Counted from the stretch's first letter, positions 25,205 to 34,937 are shown. The stretch is 64,000 bases of DNA from Pseudobutyrivibrio xylanivorans (GCF_008935055.1 NZ_CP043028.1:3006501-3070500), one strand, 5' to 3'. Notes: generated by a model from the letters alone, not told the origin. A program made the numbers and translations.

Positions 25205-26629
25205 ATGAAAATAATCGGACGAAAAAGAGAAAAAGACTGCTTATTGCAGTGCCTCTATTCTAAGAGACCAGAATTTATAGTTGTGTATGGTAGAAGAAGA
25301 GTCGGTAAGACCTACCTTATCAGAGAATATTTTAATAGACAGTTTTCTTTTTATACCACTGGTCTCACAGATGAAAAGACCAAGGGGCAACTGCGAGCTT
25401 TTACAGAGAGTTTGAAAGCTTATGGCAGTAATGATACTTCATTACCAAAAGATTGGTTCGAAGCCTTTTCACGCTTAAGAAATATTCTTGAAAAGGAAAA
25501 TGTCTATCGAGAACCTATCAATAACAAACGTGTAATATTTCTTGATGAGCTCCCATGGATGGATACAGCACGCTCAGATTTTAAAAGTGCACTAGATTAT
25601 TTTTGGAATAGTTGGGCATCAGCTCAAGAAGATTTAGTTTTAATAACATGTGGTTCAGCTACTTCTTGGATAATTAATAATCTCCTAAATAGTAAAAAAG
25701 GATTTCATAATAGAGTTACGAGACGAATTCAGCTTGCACCATTTTCTTTAGCAGAATGTGAAGAACTATATAGTTTTAATGATGTCGTAATGACAAGGAA
25801 TCAGATGATTGAATGCTATATGGTTTTTGGTGGAATCCCTCATTACTTAAATATGTTAGATTCAAGGCTAAGTTTGGCGCAGAATATAAACGAGCTTTGC
25901 TTTAAGGAATATGGCGAACTACACAATGAGTATCACAATCTGTTTTATTCTTTATTTGATAAACCAGAAAAGCATATAGCTATATTAGAAGCACTCTCAA
26001 GAAAAAAAGAAGGGCTTACACGAAATGATTTAGCAAAAAACGAATCTATCGGTGGCGGTTCAGTCCTAACAAAGAATCTCCGGGAATTGGAAGAATGCGG
26101 ATTCATTCGCAAGTTCAATAACTATACACAAGAAGAAAATAATGCTTTATACCAGTTGATAGATCCGTTTACGCTATTTAGTTTACATTTTATAAAAAAT
26201 AAAAAATTTGATTCGTGGAATGAATATCTTAATACTCCAGGGTATAATGCTTGGCGCGGTAATTCATTTGAAATAGTATGTATAAATCATATCAATCAGA
26301 TAAAAGCTTCACTTGGAATTAGCGGAATTGAGACAAACGAGTTTTCTTGGAGAAGTAGTAGCACAGACAAAAGCGCTCAAATTGATTTAATTATTGATAG
26401 AAAAGATGGTGTAATTAATCTTTGCGAGATGAAATACACAAATGAAGAATACTCATTGGAGCACGATGAATATTACAAGCTTCAAAATCGTATGACTATT
26501 TTCCAAAAAGAGTCAGAAACTAAGAAAGCTATACACATAACATTAGTAAGTGCAAATGGCCTAAAAAAAAGTAAGTATTCCGGCATAATTCAAAATGTCA
26601 TTTCTGGAGAAGATTTATTTTCACATTAA
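25205..26629 (+). CDS. Archaeal-type ATPase with DUF234/PD-(D/E)xK-like C-terminus
   Basis: A 474-aa protein of the ATPase family common in archaea and anaerobes. Residues 28-37 (YGRRRVGKTY) are the P-loop and VIFLDELPWMD the Walker B. A winged-helix segment follows around residue 270 (SRKKEGLTRNDLAK). The C-terminal part has QIDLIIDR and EMKY, consistent with a PD-(D/E)xK nuclease-like fold. The role of the family is unknown; mobile-element or stress functions have been suggested for it. It is alone, with its own consensus promoter and repeated operator, at the left border of the accessory block. Confidence 0.85.
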   Translation: MKIIGRKREKDCLLQCLYSKRPEFIVVYGRRRVGKTYLIREYFNRQFSFYTTGLTDEKTKGQLRAFTESLKAYGSNDTSLPKDWFEAFSRLRNILEKENVYREPINNKRVIFLDELPWMDTARSDFKSALDYFWNSWASAQEDLVLITCGSATSWIINNLLNSKKGFHNRVTRRIQLAPFSLAECEELYSFNDVVMTRNQMIECYMVFGGIPHYLNMLDSRLSLAQNINELCFKEYGELHNEYHNLFYSLFDKPEKHIAILEALSRKKEGLTRNDLAKNESIGGGSVLTKNLRELEECGFIRKFNNYTQEENNALYQLIDPFTLFSLHFIKNKKFDSWNEYLNTPGYNAWRGNSFEIVCINHINQIKASLGISGIETNEFSWRSSSTDKSAQIDLIIDRKDGVINLCEMKYTNEEYSLEHDEYYKLQNRMTIFQKESETKKAIHITLVSANGLKKSKYSGIIQNVISGEDLFSH

Positions 26630-26874
26630 ACAATTAAAAATATGGTTTAGTCGAAAGTCTAACCCTTTTGATTACTCAAAATACTTAGCTGTCTTTAAGT
26701 CGACCTCTAGCTTGTTACACTTAGAGACATTGGTGCCTCTCAGTGAGAGGCGCCTCTCTCGTCGGCAAACGGGAGAGGCATTGGCGAGAAATAAATAGAT
26801 AAAAAATATCCCACACCGCAAGGTGTGGGATTTGTTAAATCATTTGAATTTATAATGTGAACTAATGACTATAA
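26630..26874. other. Intergenic region with nested hairpins
   Basis: GGTGCCTCTC (26732-26741) pairs with GAGAGGCGCC (26745-26754). A competing stem uses GCCTCTC (26752-26758) with GAGAGGC (26773-26779). The two cannot form together. No ORF of note. The region ends in the terminator at 26801-26829. Confidence 0.4.
26801..26829 (-). terminator. Terminator at the end of the leftward accessory block
   Basis: Stem CCCACACC/GGTGTGGG with a 4-base loop. On the minus strand it is followed by ATATTTTTT, so it serves the leftward transcripts best; on the plus strand it is followed by ATTTGTT. Confidence 0.8.
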
Positions 26875-27081
26875 CTAAAATCTAGCCGCAGTAGTAATAA
26901 TTTCATTAACCGCATCAGTAATAGAATAGTGAAGCTGTTCCTCCGGATACTTCTCTAATGCCTACATAAATCCAGTTTTTGCTATCACCCTAGGAATCTC
27001 GTCTTGCTGAAAACCGCGTCGTTTCATTTCTGTATATATATCCTGCAAATAGTCGTCAATCATTTCTCTTGAAATAACCAT
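26875..27081 (-). pseudogene. Small 68-codon ORF interrupted by an in-frame TAG
   Basis: AGGAGGTGAGAGGA precedes ATG at 27081. Reading gives 39 residues (MVISREMIDDYLQDIYTE...), a TAG at 26962-26964, then 28 more sensible residues (ALEKYPEEQL...) to a TAG stop. Both halves are amphipathic and in the same frame, so it is one gene with a nonsense codon. The family is not recognised; size and setting would fit an antitoxin-like protein. Just upstream on the same strand (27108-27170) is a short open stretch ending IKKYTYQIV with its stop overlapping this gene's ribosome binding site, probably the end of a lost partner gene. Confidence 0.6.
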
Positions 27082-27221
27082 TCCTCTCACCTCCTAAACA
27101 ATCTGATAGGTGTACTTTTTTATGAATTCCAAAGCCTCCTGGGTATGAAATGCATATTGCTTGAAGAATTAAAAAAACAATAATGTCATCGAGGGCAAAG
27201 GCACCGTGACCTTGCCCTATT
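27082..27221 (-). other. Remnant of an upstream partner ORF and spacer
   Basis: Minus-strand codons FFKQYAFHTQEALEFIKKY ending at a TAG near 27103 look like the C-terminal end of a small protein, but a stop codon lies directly upstream and no start is visible. A weak hairpin GGGCAAGG/CCTTTGCCC follows the flippase stop. Confidence 0.35.
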
Positions 27222-28673
27222 TTAATTCCTTTTCCTTATATTTATAATCCCTTTAACAATTTCTATTATCTTTTTTCTAAATACAAAAGCGACAATAAAT
27301 GTCAGTATAACAATCCCATACCGAATATAAATATAATTATATGTTGCCATTAGAATGAACCCCGCAACAAGAAAAGGTATAGTTATCTTAAGAATTATTG
27401 AGGTACTATAAGGATACTTTTCTTCACAACAATCTCTACAAACCTTCCTCATAAAAGTATAGTGAGCCACAGCATAAATGATGAAACAAACTAATGTAGT
27501 GTAACCAGCAGCCATGTAGCCAAATTTACCGATAAAAATATAGTTCAACGCCACATTCAAAATCGCACCAATTATACTAGCCATCATTATGATTCCAGTT
27601 TTCTCATAGTAAAATGCGAACTTTGCAAATAGGTCATAGGAATACATAAAGTAAACACTCATTGCAACAGGAGGTATTACCCAAATGGCATCATAGTATT
27701 CTTTTGGTGCAAATATAGCAACGGCCTCTGGTGCCATAACTATTAATAACAAATTAACAACTGCAACAATAATCAATGTTGTATACGCCACTGGTGCCAG
27801 AGAAGTTATTCGCTTTTCCTTAATCTTCTGATACATCCAGGGATTTAGCGTTTGAGTTAACGCAACATTAAAAAGTGTCATAATCAAAGAGACGGAGTAT
27901 GCAAGATTATAGATACCTGCCTCACCATCTCCTACCATTCTTTGAATCATTATTCTGTCAGCACTGTTTAAAACTGTTTGTGAAAGATAATGCGGCACTA
28001 AAGGAATATTAAACGCTAAGGCATAGGTCCAAAACTTTTTTGAGAAATAGATTTTTCCCTTAAAAAGATGGGCAAAAAACACCCATCCAAACATTACAAT
28101 ATCACAAATCACCCATCCTATTATCCTAGCAGTCGCTTTATCAGCAGCACTCATCACGAATATGATTTCCACAGCCGGCTTTATTACTGATGATATTAAG
28201 GTAACTACGACCAAAGATTGATATGAGTAGTGAACCCTTTGCTCGTTTGCCCAGAAGCCAAACACAGCAGTAATCCAAATCAGAATGAACATAGATATCA
28301 TCTGTTCAGATGATAATGAAAATAATGAATTCCAAAAGTCTTTAAACAACAGATAGATTGCAAACCAAAACGCCACAAGCGTTAACGATAACCCTTGTAG
28401 GGACGACGTAAAAATAGGTCCTTCATTTTCATATTTTACCAGTCCCTGAGTGTGCACACCTCCAGTTAACCCCAATGCAACAATTATTGCTATTATTCCA
28501 TACCAAGAGTTGAATACTCCAAACTCTCCAAAATCTTCAGGGCTCATTATACGAGTAAATATCGGTGTGGTAATCATTGATATACCCTTTTGTAAAAATG
28601 AGCATACCAAAAACCACAGTGATGCCCTCACTTGTACTGGCAATAATCGATATTTTTCAATTGCCTTATTCAT
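27222..28673 (-). CDS. Wzx-type polysaccharide flippase
   Basis: A polytopic membrane protein of about 483 aa with roughly 12 to 14 hydrophobic segments and the typical start SLWFLVCSFLQKGISMITTP followed by IFTRIMSPEDFG. It would move lipid-linked repeat units across the membrane. It is the last gene of the leftward polysaccharide operon. The frame is open to an ATG at 28703 that overlaps the upstream gene; the ATG at 28673 (MNKAIEKYRLLP) matches the usual family start better, though neither has a strong ribosome binding site. Confidence 0.88.
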   Translation of the reverse strand: MNKAIEKYRLLPVQVRASLWFLVCSFLQKGISMITTPIFTRIMSPEDFGEFGVFNSWYGIIAIIVALGLTGGVHTQGLVKYENEGPIFTSSLQGLSLTLVAFWFAIYLLFKDFWNSLFSLSSEQMISMFILIWITAVFGFWANEQRVHYSYQSLVVVTLISSVIKPAVEIIFVMSAADKATARIIGWVICDIVMFGWVFFAHLFKGKIYFSKKFWTYALAFNIPLVPHYLSQTVLNSADRIMIQRMVGDGEAGIYNLAYSVSLIMTLFNVALTQTLNPWMYQKIKEKRITSLAPVAYTTLIIVAVVNLLLIVMAPEAVAIFAPKEYYDAIWVIPPVAMSVYFMYSYDLFAKFAFYYEKTGIIMMASIIGAILNVALNYIFIGKFGYMAAGYTTLVCFIIYAVAHYTFMRKVCRDCCEEKYPYSTSIILKITIPFLVAGFILMATYNYIYIRYGIVILTFIVAFVFRKKIIEIVKGIINIRKRN

Positions 28674-28692
28674 TATTAATCTCAAGCCCTTT

Positions 28693-29733
28693 CTATGCTT
28701 CATTCATATTTAAGAATTGCTCTAAACAATACATCTGCCACTTCTGATTACCTGTAAAACGATTCATATCAATATCATTTCTGAACTCTGGTCGCTTTGG
28801 ACCTTCCCAAGTCTTGAAGTACTCATCAACAGGTCTTGGCATCGGATTCTTATTAGGCACAGGAATCTCTGGATATTTCATATGCATCAGTTCGCGAATC
28901 AGATACTTTGGCTCTCCATGTCGAACTCTATACAAATCCAATTCTTCAGCCATCTTAAGACGTGCATAAGGATCATAATATGGCATTCCTGCAACCTCAA
29001 ATGCATTCAAATATGAGCTTGATGATTCTATAGAAAAAACATCATCCATAAACTTAAGGAAATCAATCTTATCTCCATCTACACGATAACGCTCAAACAA
29101 ATACTGCATAGATACAGGCTCAACTAAAACATCCTCTGGCTTAGTGAAGATGTATCGCTCCATAAATTCATCAAAGGTCCAGTCCTTTGCAAGCAGTCCA
29201 TCCATCCCACCAAATATTAAATCACTGCTCTCTCCAACGAACATGATTTCTACACCATCGGCTTTTGCTTGAAATGCTGCCTGAAGGATCTGTGGTTCAA
29301 TTGAATGAACAGGCGCAGCCTTAGCTTTCATTACAGGTATAAGATGAGCTACTACCGTGTCCCAACTAATATCCACATAATGTAGATTCAGACCAAAGTA
29401 CTTTGCGTAGTATTCAGCACGTTCTAACTCTTCTTTTTGGAAATCACCGCCTAAAAATCTGAACGTATAAGCATCTGAACCTGAAAGATATGAAGCTACA
29501 ATTGCAGAATCCATTCCGCCAGAAAGAAGAATTCCCTTCTTCATATCCTTGAACTGTTCCATTTGATTTCTGATTTCAGTATCAATATCATCAGCAGTGT
29601 GAACTGAAATTCGCTCTTCATCTGAGATAGGAGTAATATTCTTATGCTTCATACTCTCATAGAATTCTACGCCATCTTTTTCTATATAGCGAAATGCCAT
29701 ATATGAGCTCATACAGAATCTCTTATCAATCAT
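28693..29733 (-). CDS. Asparagine-synthetase-like protein lacking the glutaminase domain (copy 1)
   Basis: A 346-aa protein consisting only of the synthetase half of the AsnB family. The PP-loop SGGMDS binds ATP, and SSDLIFGGMDGLLAKDWTF follows; the C-terminus has MPRPVDEYFKTWEGPKRPEF. There is no N-terminal Cys-type glutaminase domain, so ammonia or another nucleophile would come from elsewhere. It is clearly paralogous to the 31159-32208 gene. It overlaps the cytidylyltransferase gene upstream. Inference: it adenylates a carboxylate in a small molecule or sugar used by the locus. ATG 29733 chosen by comparison with copy 2. Confidence 0.8.
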   Translation of the reverse strand: MIDKRFCMSSYMAFRYIEKDGVEFYESMKHKNITPISDEERISVHTADDIDTEIRNQMEQFKDMKKGILLSGGMDSAIVASYLSGSDAYTFRFLGGDFQKEELERAEYYAKYFGLNLHYVDISWDTVVAHLIPVMKAKAAPVHSIEPQILQAAFQAKADGVEIMFVGESSDLIFGGMDGLLAKDWTFDEFMERYIFTKPEDVLVEPVSMQYLFERYRVDGDKIDFLKFMDDVFSIESSSSYLNAFEVAGMPYYDPYARLKMAEELDLYRVRHGEPKYLIRELMHMKYPEIPVPNKNPMPRPVDEYFKTWEGPKRPEFRNDIDMNRFTGNQKWQMYCLEQFLNMNEA

Positions 29734-30208
29734 TATTCTCTTCGCCCTCAACATTAATATGTTTTTTCATTGCTCTCTCAGACGCTTCACTGGTCCATCC
29801 TCTGACCTGCTTCAAAGCCTCTGTTATCTTCGTGCTAGAAACACCCTTGGTATAAGGAAAATAAACAATCTTGACACCTTCTTCTGCGAATTCATCTTCA
29901 TACCTCTGCCACTTTTCTGTGCCATACCAGTCATCCCCCACAAAAAGCATCGTGGCGCCAAGTTCCTTGCATGCTTTAAGCTTATCCATGTCATATTGCG
30001 GAACCGCAGCATCAACGTACTTGCAAGATCGTACTATTTCAATACGATCCTCAAATGGTATAAGTGCGTTTTTTCCTTTGTACTGTACAAGTTCATCAAC
30101 AGTTACACCTACTATTAGCTTGTCACACATGCCTTTTGCATTCTTTAATAGATTAAGATGTCCTACATGAAAAAGATCATAAACACCTGTCGTATAACCT
30201 ATAATCAT
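29726..30208 (-). CDS. TagD-like cytidylyltransferase
   Basis: A 160-aa nucleotidyltransferase of the glycerol-3-phosphate/phosphocholine cytidylyltransferase group. GYTTGVYDLFHVGHL holds the HxGH motif (residues 14-18), VGDDWYGTEKWQ and RYEDEF follow, and the late KGVSSTKI replaces the ISSTxI motif. It would make a CDP-activated alcohol or phosphonate-type donor. The neighbouring LicD protein is a plausible transferase for such a donor. The RBS GGAGAATATAAA precedes the ATG. Confidence 0.88.
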   Translation of the reverse strand: MIIGYTTGVYDLFHVGHLNLLKNAKGMCDKLIVGVTVDELVQYKGKNALIPFEDRIEIVRSCKYVDAAVPQYDMDKLKACKELGATMLFVGDDWYGTEKWQRYEDEFAEEGVKIVYFPYTKGVSSTKITEALKQVRGWTSEASERAMKKHINVEGEENND

Positions 30209-30284
30209 TTTATATTCTCCTTGTATAGCATTTTTATTTTAAGATTTTCAATTGGATTTAAATGCCATCTAATCACTTCGCTAA

Positions 30285-31166
30285 TCATGTTGATTTATTA
30301 CAAACAGCAGTATACAAATCTTGAGAAACATAAAGCCGATAATTATGATTAGATTGTCGCTTTTCTACTGGTGGTAAAGACATATAGTCTCCATAAAACA
30401 TAGACAGGTTATAATCTGCATTAACTATCCCAGCTATTGTACTGTTTTCAAACGGATATATAGCAATTCTCTCTAATTCGGTTCGTTTAATTTTTCCTTT
30501 TTCGCACCAACCTGCTCCCTGCAAGCATGAATATTCACATTTATCAAATGGATATTTTTTGCATTCATCAATCTCAGATTTTATTATGAAATTCATTGGA
30601 ATAAAAAAAGCTATTTTCTGAATTAGCAAATGTCTAATATATTCACACTTATCCATATTCTTCTTTGAAGATTTGTTATTGTCCATTTTTATAGTTCTGA
30701 TTTTCTTTAACAATCTCAATTTAGAAAAATGTTTTCCTTCTAATTCTTCCGGAGGATATCCGTCAATTGGAAATATATCCATATAAAGTTTTATTTCTGC
30801 ATATTTCTGAATATAATCTTCCAAAAGATAGCTATCCTTCAAACAGAACTTAGCAAACGGATATGCGTAGTTCTTCCTAGGATAATTCATGACCTCAATA
30901 ATACTATCATCATTATAATTCTTCATAAAATCCAAAAATTCTTCATAATCAGCTCTTGGCATTCCAATATCAATATCATCATCCCACGGAATAAAGCCAG
31001 AATGTCTAACAGCACCAAGAAGGGTGCCCCCAAATGCATAATATCTAAAATTATTACTCTCGCAAATAATCTTAAATTTTTCAAATAAATACATCAGCAA
31101 TTCTTGCACGTCTTTATTGTCTCGTATCTCGCAATATCTATCTTGTAAAAAGAACATACTATTCAT
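30285..31166 (-). CDS. LicD-family phosphotransferase
   Basis: A 293-aa protein with the LicD signature [20 protein letters not shown] followed by [13 protein letters not shown] near residues 40-75. LicD proteins move phosphocholine or similar groups from a CDP donor onto glycans at the inner membrane face. The ATG at 31166 has GGAG seven bases upstream and overlaps the end of AsnB-like copy 2 by 8 bp. The tight link with a cytidylyltransferase and two AsnB-like genes suggests one modification pathway. Confidence 0.88.
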   Translation of the reverse strand: MNSMFFLQDRYCEIRDNKDVQELLMYLFEKFKIICESNNFRYYAFGGTLLGAVRHSGFIPWDDDIDIGMPRADYEEFLDFMKNYNDDSIIEVMNYPRKNYAYPFAKFCLKDSYLLEDYIQKYAEIKLYMDIFPIDGYPPEELEGKHFSKLRLLKKIRTIKMDNNKSSKKNMDKCEYIRHLLIQKIAFFIPMNFIIKSEIDECKKYPFDKCEYSCLQGAGWCEKGKIKRTELERIAIYPFENSTIAGIVNADYNLSMFYGDYMSLPPVEKRQSNHNYRLYVSQDLYTAVCNKST

Positions 31167-32208
31167 AGCTGGTCTCCTCAATCATATTCAAGTATCGTTC
31201 TAAACACCAAATCATCCATTTTTGATCTCCCGTCATGTCATCTGTGCAATATGGTACAAACTCTGCTCTTACTGGTCCTTTCCAATCTGCGAACCACTCA
31301 TTAACGGGCCTTGGCATTGGTATTTTTGCAGGTAACTCTACTCCGGGATATAAATATCTAAACAACTCTCTTATTACATACTTTGTATCGCCTGATCGTA
31401 TTCTTGCGTAATCTATAGGAGCGTCTAAATATGTTAGAGAATATGGTCCTATGAATTTTATCCCTGCAGTCTCACAGGCATTTGTATATGTGCCCAACGC
31501 TTCCTGCCTAAAATATTTATTTATAAAGTCATGTCCATCTATATGCCCATCTATCTCATATTCCTTATATGGTTCAAGTGGCATAACTGGATTCCTAAGA
31601 ACTCTATAGGGCATTACATATGTATACCTATCAACGAATTCGTGATATAGCCAATCTTTAGCAAGAAGTCCGTTCATTCCGCCATAAATAATATCTGCGT
31701 TTTCTCCAAGAATAAACTTTGTTTTGCCTTCCCCCACAGCTTTCGTTGCAGCTATATATATTTGTGCTTCAATCGAATGAATTGGTGAACCTTTATGATA
31801 CATACACTTATCTGCAGCTAGTACTATATCTTCCCATGTGATATCTATAATCTCATGGTTAAGATTATTCATGTCGGCCCAACGTTTAGCAGACTCTGAT
31901 TCATCGATTACTTTGACTCCTGGTACAACACACCTAAAGGTATAAGCTTTCGTACCTTCCGGAACGAGCCTTGCAAGAATTGCAGAATCAATTCCCCCGC
32001 TCAATGCTAGAGCCGCTTTTCCATCTAAGCAAGCTTCATCCACATAATATTTTAATGCCTTATATAGTGCATCCTTATCTTTAACAGGTAATCTGTTAAA
32101 ATTTAAATCTACCTGACGGCAAGATTTTTTTTCACTAAATGCTTTTTCACTGTCATATACATATCTATACATGAGATAAGAACTCATACAAAACTGCTTA
32201 TCAACCAT
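31159..32208 (-). CDS. Asparagine-synthetase-like protein lacking the glutaminase domain (copy 2)
   Basis: A 349-aa paralogue of the 28693-29733 product, with the same ends ([31 protein letters not shown]). The PP-loop is SGGIDS, followed by [18 protein letters not shown]. Again only the ATP-pyrophosphatase half of AsnB is present. GGAGGC lies seven bases before the ATG. A decayed cytidylyltransferase end lies directly upstream, mirroring the gene order of copy 1, so the pair arose by duplication of a cytidylyltransferase-AsnB unit. Confidence 0.8.
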   Translation of the reverse strand: MVDKQFCMSSYLMYRYVYDSEKAFSEKKSCRQVDLNFNRLPVKDKDALYKALKYYVDEACLDGKAALALSGGIDSAILARLVPEGTKAYTFRCVVPGVKVIDESESAKRWADMNNLNHEIIDITWEDIVLAADKCMYHKGSPIHSIEAQIYIAATKAVGEGKTKFILGENADIIYGGMNGLLAKDWLYHEFVDRYTYVMPYRVLRNPVMPLEPYKEYEIDGHIDGHDFINKYFRQEALGTYTNACETAGIKFIGPYSLTYLDAPIDYARIRSGDTKYVIRELFRYLYPGVELPAKIPMPRPVNEWFADWKGPVRAEFVPYCTDDMTGDQKWMIWCLERYLNMIEETSYE

Positions 32209-32249
32209 TTGAGTTGCCTCCGTTTATGTGTTCTCGTGGTTTTATATCT

Positions 32250-32390
32250 TCAGCAATCCCCTCTAACAGCCTTCAATGCTTCACTTATTTTTGTGATTGA
32301 TACTCTCTTTGTATAAGTGAAAATAAACTATCTTAATGCCTTCTTTAGCAAAGTCTTCTTCATATTTCCTTAACAATCACAAATAATCCT
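32250..32390 (-). pseudogene. Remnant of a second TagD-like cytidylyltransferase
   Basis: Minus-strand translation gives LFV, then RKYEEDFAKEGIKIVYF in one frame and YTKRVSITKISEALKAVRG in another, ending at a TGA at 32250-32252. This matches the C-terminus of the intact gene at 29726 (RYEDEFAEEGVKIVYFPYTK) with one frameshift and one internal deletion. Only the last third of the gene is recognisable. Confidence 0.75.
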
Positions 32391-32623
32391 GTTTTACTAA
32401 TAATCAGTTTATAATAATCATATATATCTATTCTTGCCTTGTTCTCCCCTCGTCTCGAATTTCCCATCAGGATATTCGAGATGAGGCGTCCCTTAACCAA
32501 AAAAATAATCAACTTTTAATGCAATTTAATTTTCTACCTAAATATCCATATTTTTATAACTACAGCTGTCCACGAATTTCTTGGCTGTATTTAAAATGTA
32601 CCGGAAGCCACGAATATTTTTTA
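32391..32623. other. Gene-free stretch with one long hairpin
   Basis: CCTCGTCTCGAAT and ATTCGAGATGAGG form a 13-bp stem (about 32448-32486) with no T-run on either strand. The rest is AT-rich with no supported gene. Confidence 0.5.
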
Positions 32624-33296
32624 TTAGCTTTTAAGATTAATAAAATAATAATTCTTTATTTTCTCAAAAGTTAGAGTTGGATATACTACAAAAGCCTTAG
32701 CCAGAAATATTATTGCCTTTAAATACTTTTTTTCTCTCCTACTATCAATAATTACACAATAATACTTGCATGCCTTTCTGTACTTATCCGTCTTTCTATT
32801 AGAAAAATCACATTTATCTAGATACTCTTCTTGGTTACGTATGGAAAATGAATCATTGCCATAAAATTGTCTTTCTTTATGGAGTTTTAATATATATTTG
32901 TTTATATAGTATTGCTCAAGACACCTCCCTACCGACGCACTATTGCCCCTTATTCTATATTTCAACAAATATTCATCAAGTATTCCCAACTTATAATTGT
33001 CGTCTATCATTCTCAACCATAAATCGTAGTCTTCCGAGTTTTTAAGTGGTCTATAGCCATCCAAACTACGTATCACTTCTGTTTTCATCAAAACCGAAGG
33101 ATGAACGATAACATTTGAATATTCCAAAGTTGAGTTTGGATCTCGAGTTACAATGCTTTCTCTTCGGATAATGTTTCCTGCTTCATCAATATCAACTTTA
33201 TTAGATGAAACAATTAGTGTTAGCATCTAAATAGTACAAAACAAAATGAGATATTCCCTTCAAGTATTGTATAATCAACAAATGGAGGAACTCATT

Positions 33297-33596
33297 ATGT
33301 CACGTCAAAGAAAACAACACAGCAAGCAATTCAAGTTGGATGCCATCAACTATCGTAAGGAGCATCCTGATCTCACTCAATCAGAGTGTGCCAAGAACCT
33401 AGGAATAGGTGTCAGCACCTTGGCCCGTTGGGAATCTCAGTACAGAGACCACGATGGCGATATTCCTGTTCGTGGTTCGGGTAATTACGAATCAGATGAA
33501 GCGAAGGAAATCGCTAGATTGAAACGTGAGTTACGCGATGCTCAGGATGCACTTGATGTGTTAAAAAAAGCCATCAGCATTCTGGGGAAAAATTAA
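33297..33596 (+). CDS. IS3-family OrfA (helix-turn-helix transposase subunit)
   Basis: A 99-aa protein with a helix-turn-helix (LTQSECAKNLGIGVSTLARW) and a C-terminal leucine-zipper-like helix (EIARLKRELRDAQDALDVLKK). The ATG at 33297 has GGAGG eight bases upstream. The frame could be extended to 33246, but without a ribosome binding site. The gene ends in GGGGAAAAATTAA, a run where a -1 shift would give the OrfAB fusion. Confidence 0.88.
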   Translation: MSRQRKQHSKQFKLDAINYRKEHPDLTQSECAKNLGIGVSTLARWESQYRDHDGDIPVRGSGNYESDEAKEIARLKRELRDAQDALDVLKKAISILGKN

Positions 33597-33673
33597 CGGA
33601 AGCTATCTATACTGAAGTTTCCGCAAAGGTAGAGGCATCTAAAGTTACTGGACACCGTGTTTCTACTTCTGGA

Positions 33674-34498
33674 ATGCTGAAATTTTTAGGTGTTTCTCGC
33701 TCTGGATATCGCTCTTTTCTTAATCGCAAGGTTTCTGCTACTAAGCAACGTAAAGAAGCGGTAAAAAAGAAAATCCAGACCATCTATGATGATTCTAAAC
33801 AGAACTACGGAGCCCCTAAAATAGCACAGACTCTTCGCAATTCTGGAGAAACTATATCCGACCGCACTGTAGGTTTATACATGCGTGAAATGGGCATTAA
33901 AGCCCAGTGGGTGAAGCCTTGGACTACCACAACCAGAGACTCTGATTTTAGCAAAGAGCTTCACAACATCCTTGATGAACAATTCAATCCAGATAGACCA
34001 AATGCTGTTTGGTGTACTGATATCACATATATTTGGACTCAGAACGGATTTGTTTATCTGAACTGCGTCATGGACTTATTTGCCAGGAAAATCATTGCCT
34101 GGACCCTCGCAGAAACCATGGAGGTTTCTACTGTTATTGAAACTATTGAAAAAGCTAAGGCTAATCGAGACACTGATTTACCTTTGATTATCCACTCTGA
34201 CCGTGGTAGTCAGTATGTTTCAAAGGCCTGGCAAGAAGCTACTGCAAAGATGCAGCGTAGCTACTCTCATAGTGGCTATCCTTATGATAACGCCTGCATC
34301 GAATCCTTCCATTCACTAATAAAAAGAGAATGGCTTAACAGATTTACCATTACCGATTACAGGCATGCATACATGCTTGTTTTTGAATACATTGAAGCAT
34401 TCTATAACACCGTCAGGATTCATAGTCATTGTAACTATATGTCTCCTGATGAATATGAAAGGTTGTATGAAAGGGTGAAGTCTCCGTCAGTTGCTTAA
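33674..34498 (+). CDS. IS3-family OrfB (DDE integrase-type transposase)
   Basis: At least 274 aa. An HTH_21 region (YGAPKIAQTLRNSG) precedes the rve catalytic core with the acidic triad in WCTDITYIW, IHSDRGSQY and NACIESFHSLIKREW. The frame stays open upstream to the end of orfA in the -1 frame, so the working protein is probably an OrfAB fusion made by frameshifting at GGGGAAAAA. Confidence 0.9.
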   Translation: MLKFLGVSRSGYRSFLNRKVSATKQRKEAVKKKIQTIYDDSKQNYGAPKIAQTLRNSGETISDRTVGLYMREMGIKAQWVKPWTTTTRDSDFSKELHNILDEQFNPDRPNAVWCTDITYIWTQNGFVYLNCVMDLFARKIIAWTLAETMEVSTVIETIEKAKANRDTDLPLIIHSDRGSQYVSKAWQEATAKMQRSYSHSGYPYDNACIESFHSLIKREWLNRFTITDYRHAYMLVFEYIEAFYNTVRIHSHCNYMSPDEYERLYERVKSPSVA

Positions 34499-34937
34499 CT
34501 GGCAGAACCTCTCATTTTAATTTGTACTAAATCTTGACACAGGACCAAATATCCAATTTATGATTCATCAAATACTTAATTTCTTTTTCCAATCTGTCTA
34601 TCTCAGAAATATCATCAGCATCCATACGTGCTATTAATTCTCCTGTAGCAACTGCTAATGCTCTGTTTAACGAAATAGCTAATCCCACATTTTTTTCATT
34701 CATAAGGATTTTCACTCTACTATCAATATGTGGCAAACCATTTAAATACAATAAAACCGATTTATCTACATTCGGATTATCAATCACAATTATAAATTCT
34801 AGATTAGCATATGTTTGATTCAAAATTGATTGCACGGATTGCTTTATCCAATCAATTTTCTCGTTAAATACACTCATTATGACACTAATCATAGAACACC
34901 CCTATAATAAAAATTTTCAAAATGAAAAAATAACTTG

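Larger units (their letters stand above)
33215..34547 (+). mobile_element. IS3-family insertion sequence, 1333 bp
   Basis: Imperfect terminal inverted repeats (the left end contains AGTACAAAACAAAATGAGA, the right end reversed contains AGTACAAATTAAAATGAGA), flanked by the duplicated target AAT at 33212-33214 and 34548-34550. It contains orfA and orfB in the usual -1 relation. The exact repair of the interrupted gene supports the boundaries. The ORFs look intact, so it may still be active. Confidence 0.9.
32624..34892 (-). pseudogene. Family 2 glycosyltransferase split by an IS3-family element
   Basis: The N-terminal 115 codons (34548-34892; MSVFNE, QSILNQTY, the DxD region ARMDADDIS) and the last 195 codons (32624-33211; VHPSVLMKT, EDYDLWLRM) belong to one gene. 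Removing 33215-34547 and one copy of the 3-bp target duplication joins codons LDI and VSSNK exactly in frame, giving a normal 310-aa family 2 glycosyltransferase. As it stands the enzyme is inactivated. The restored protein resembles the intact glycosyltransferase at 37357. Confidence 0.92.

Noticed and set aside
33246..33296. Upstream extension of IS orfA
   Set aside because: The ATG at 33297 has GGAGG at the right distance; the extension runs into the promoter-like and terminal-repeat region.
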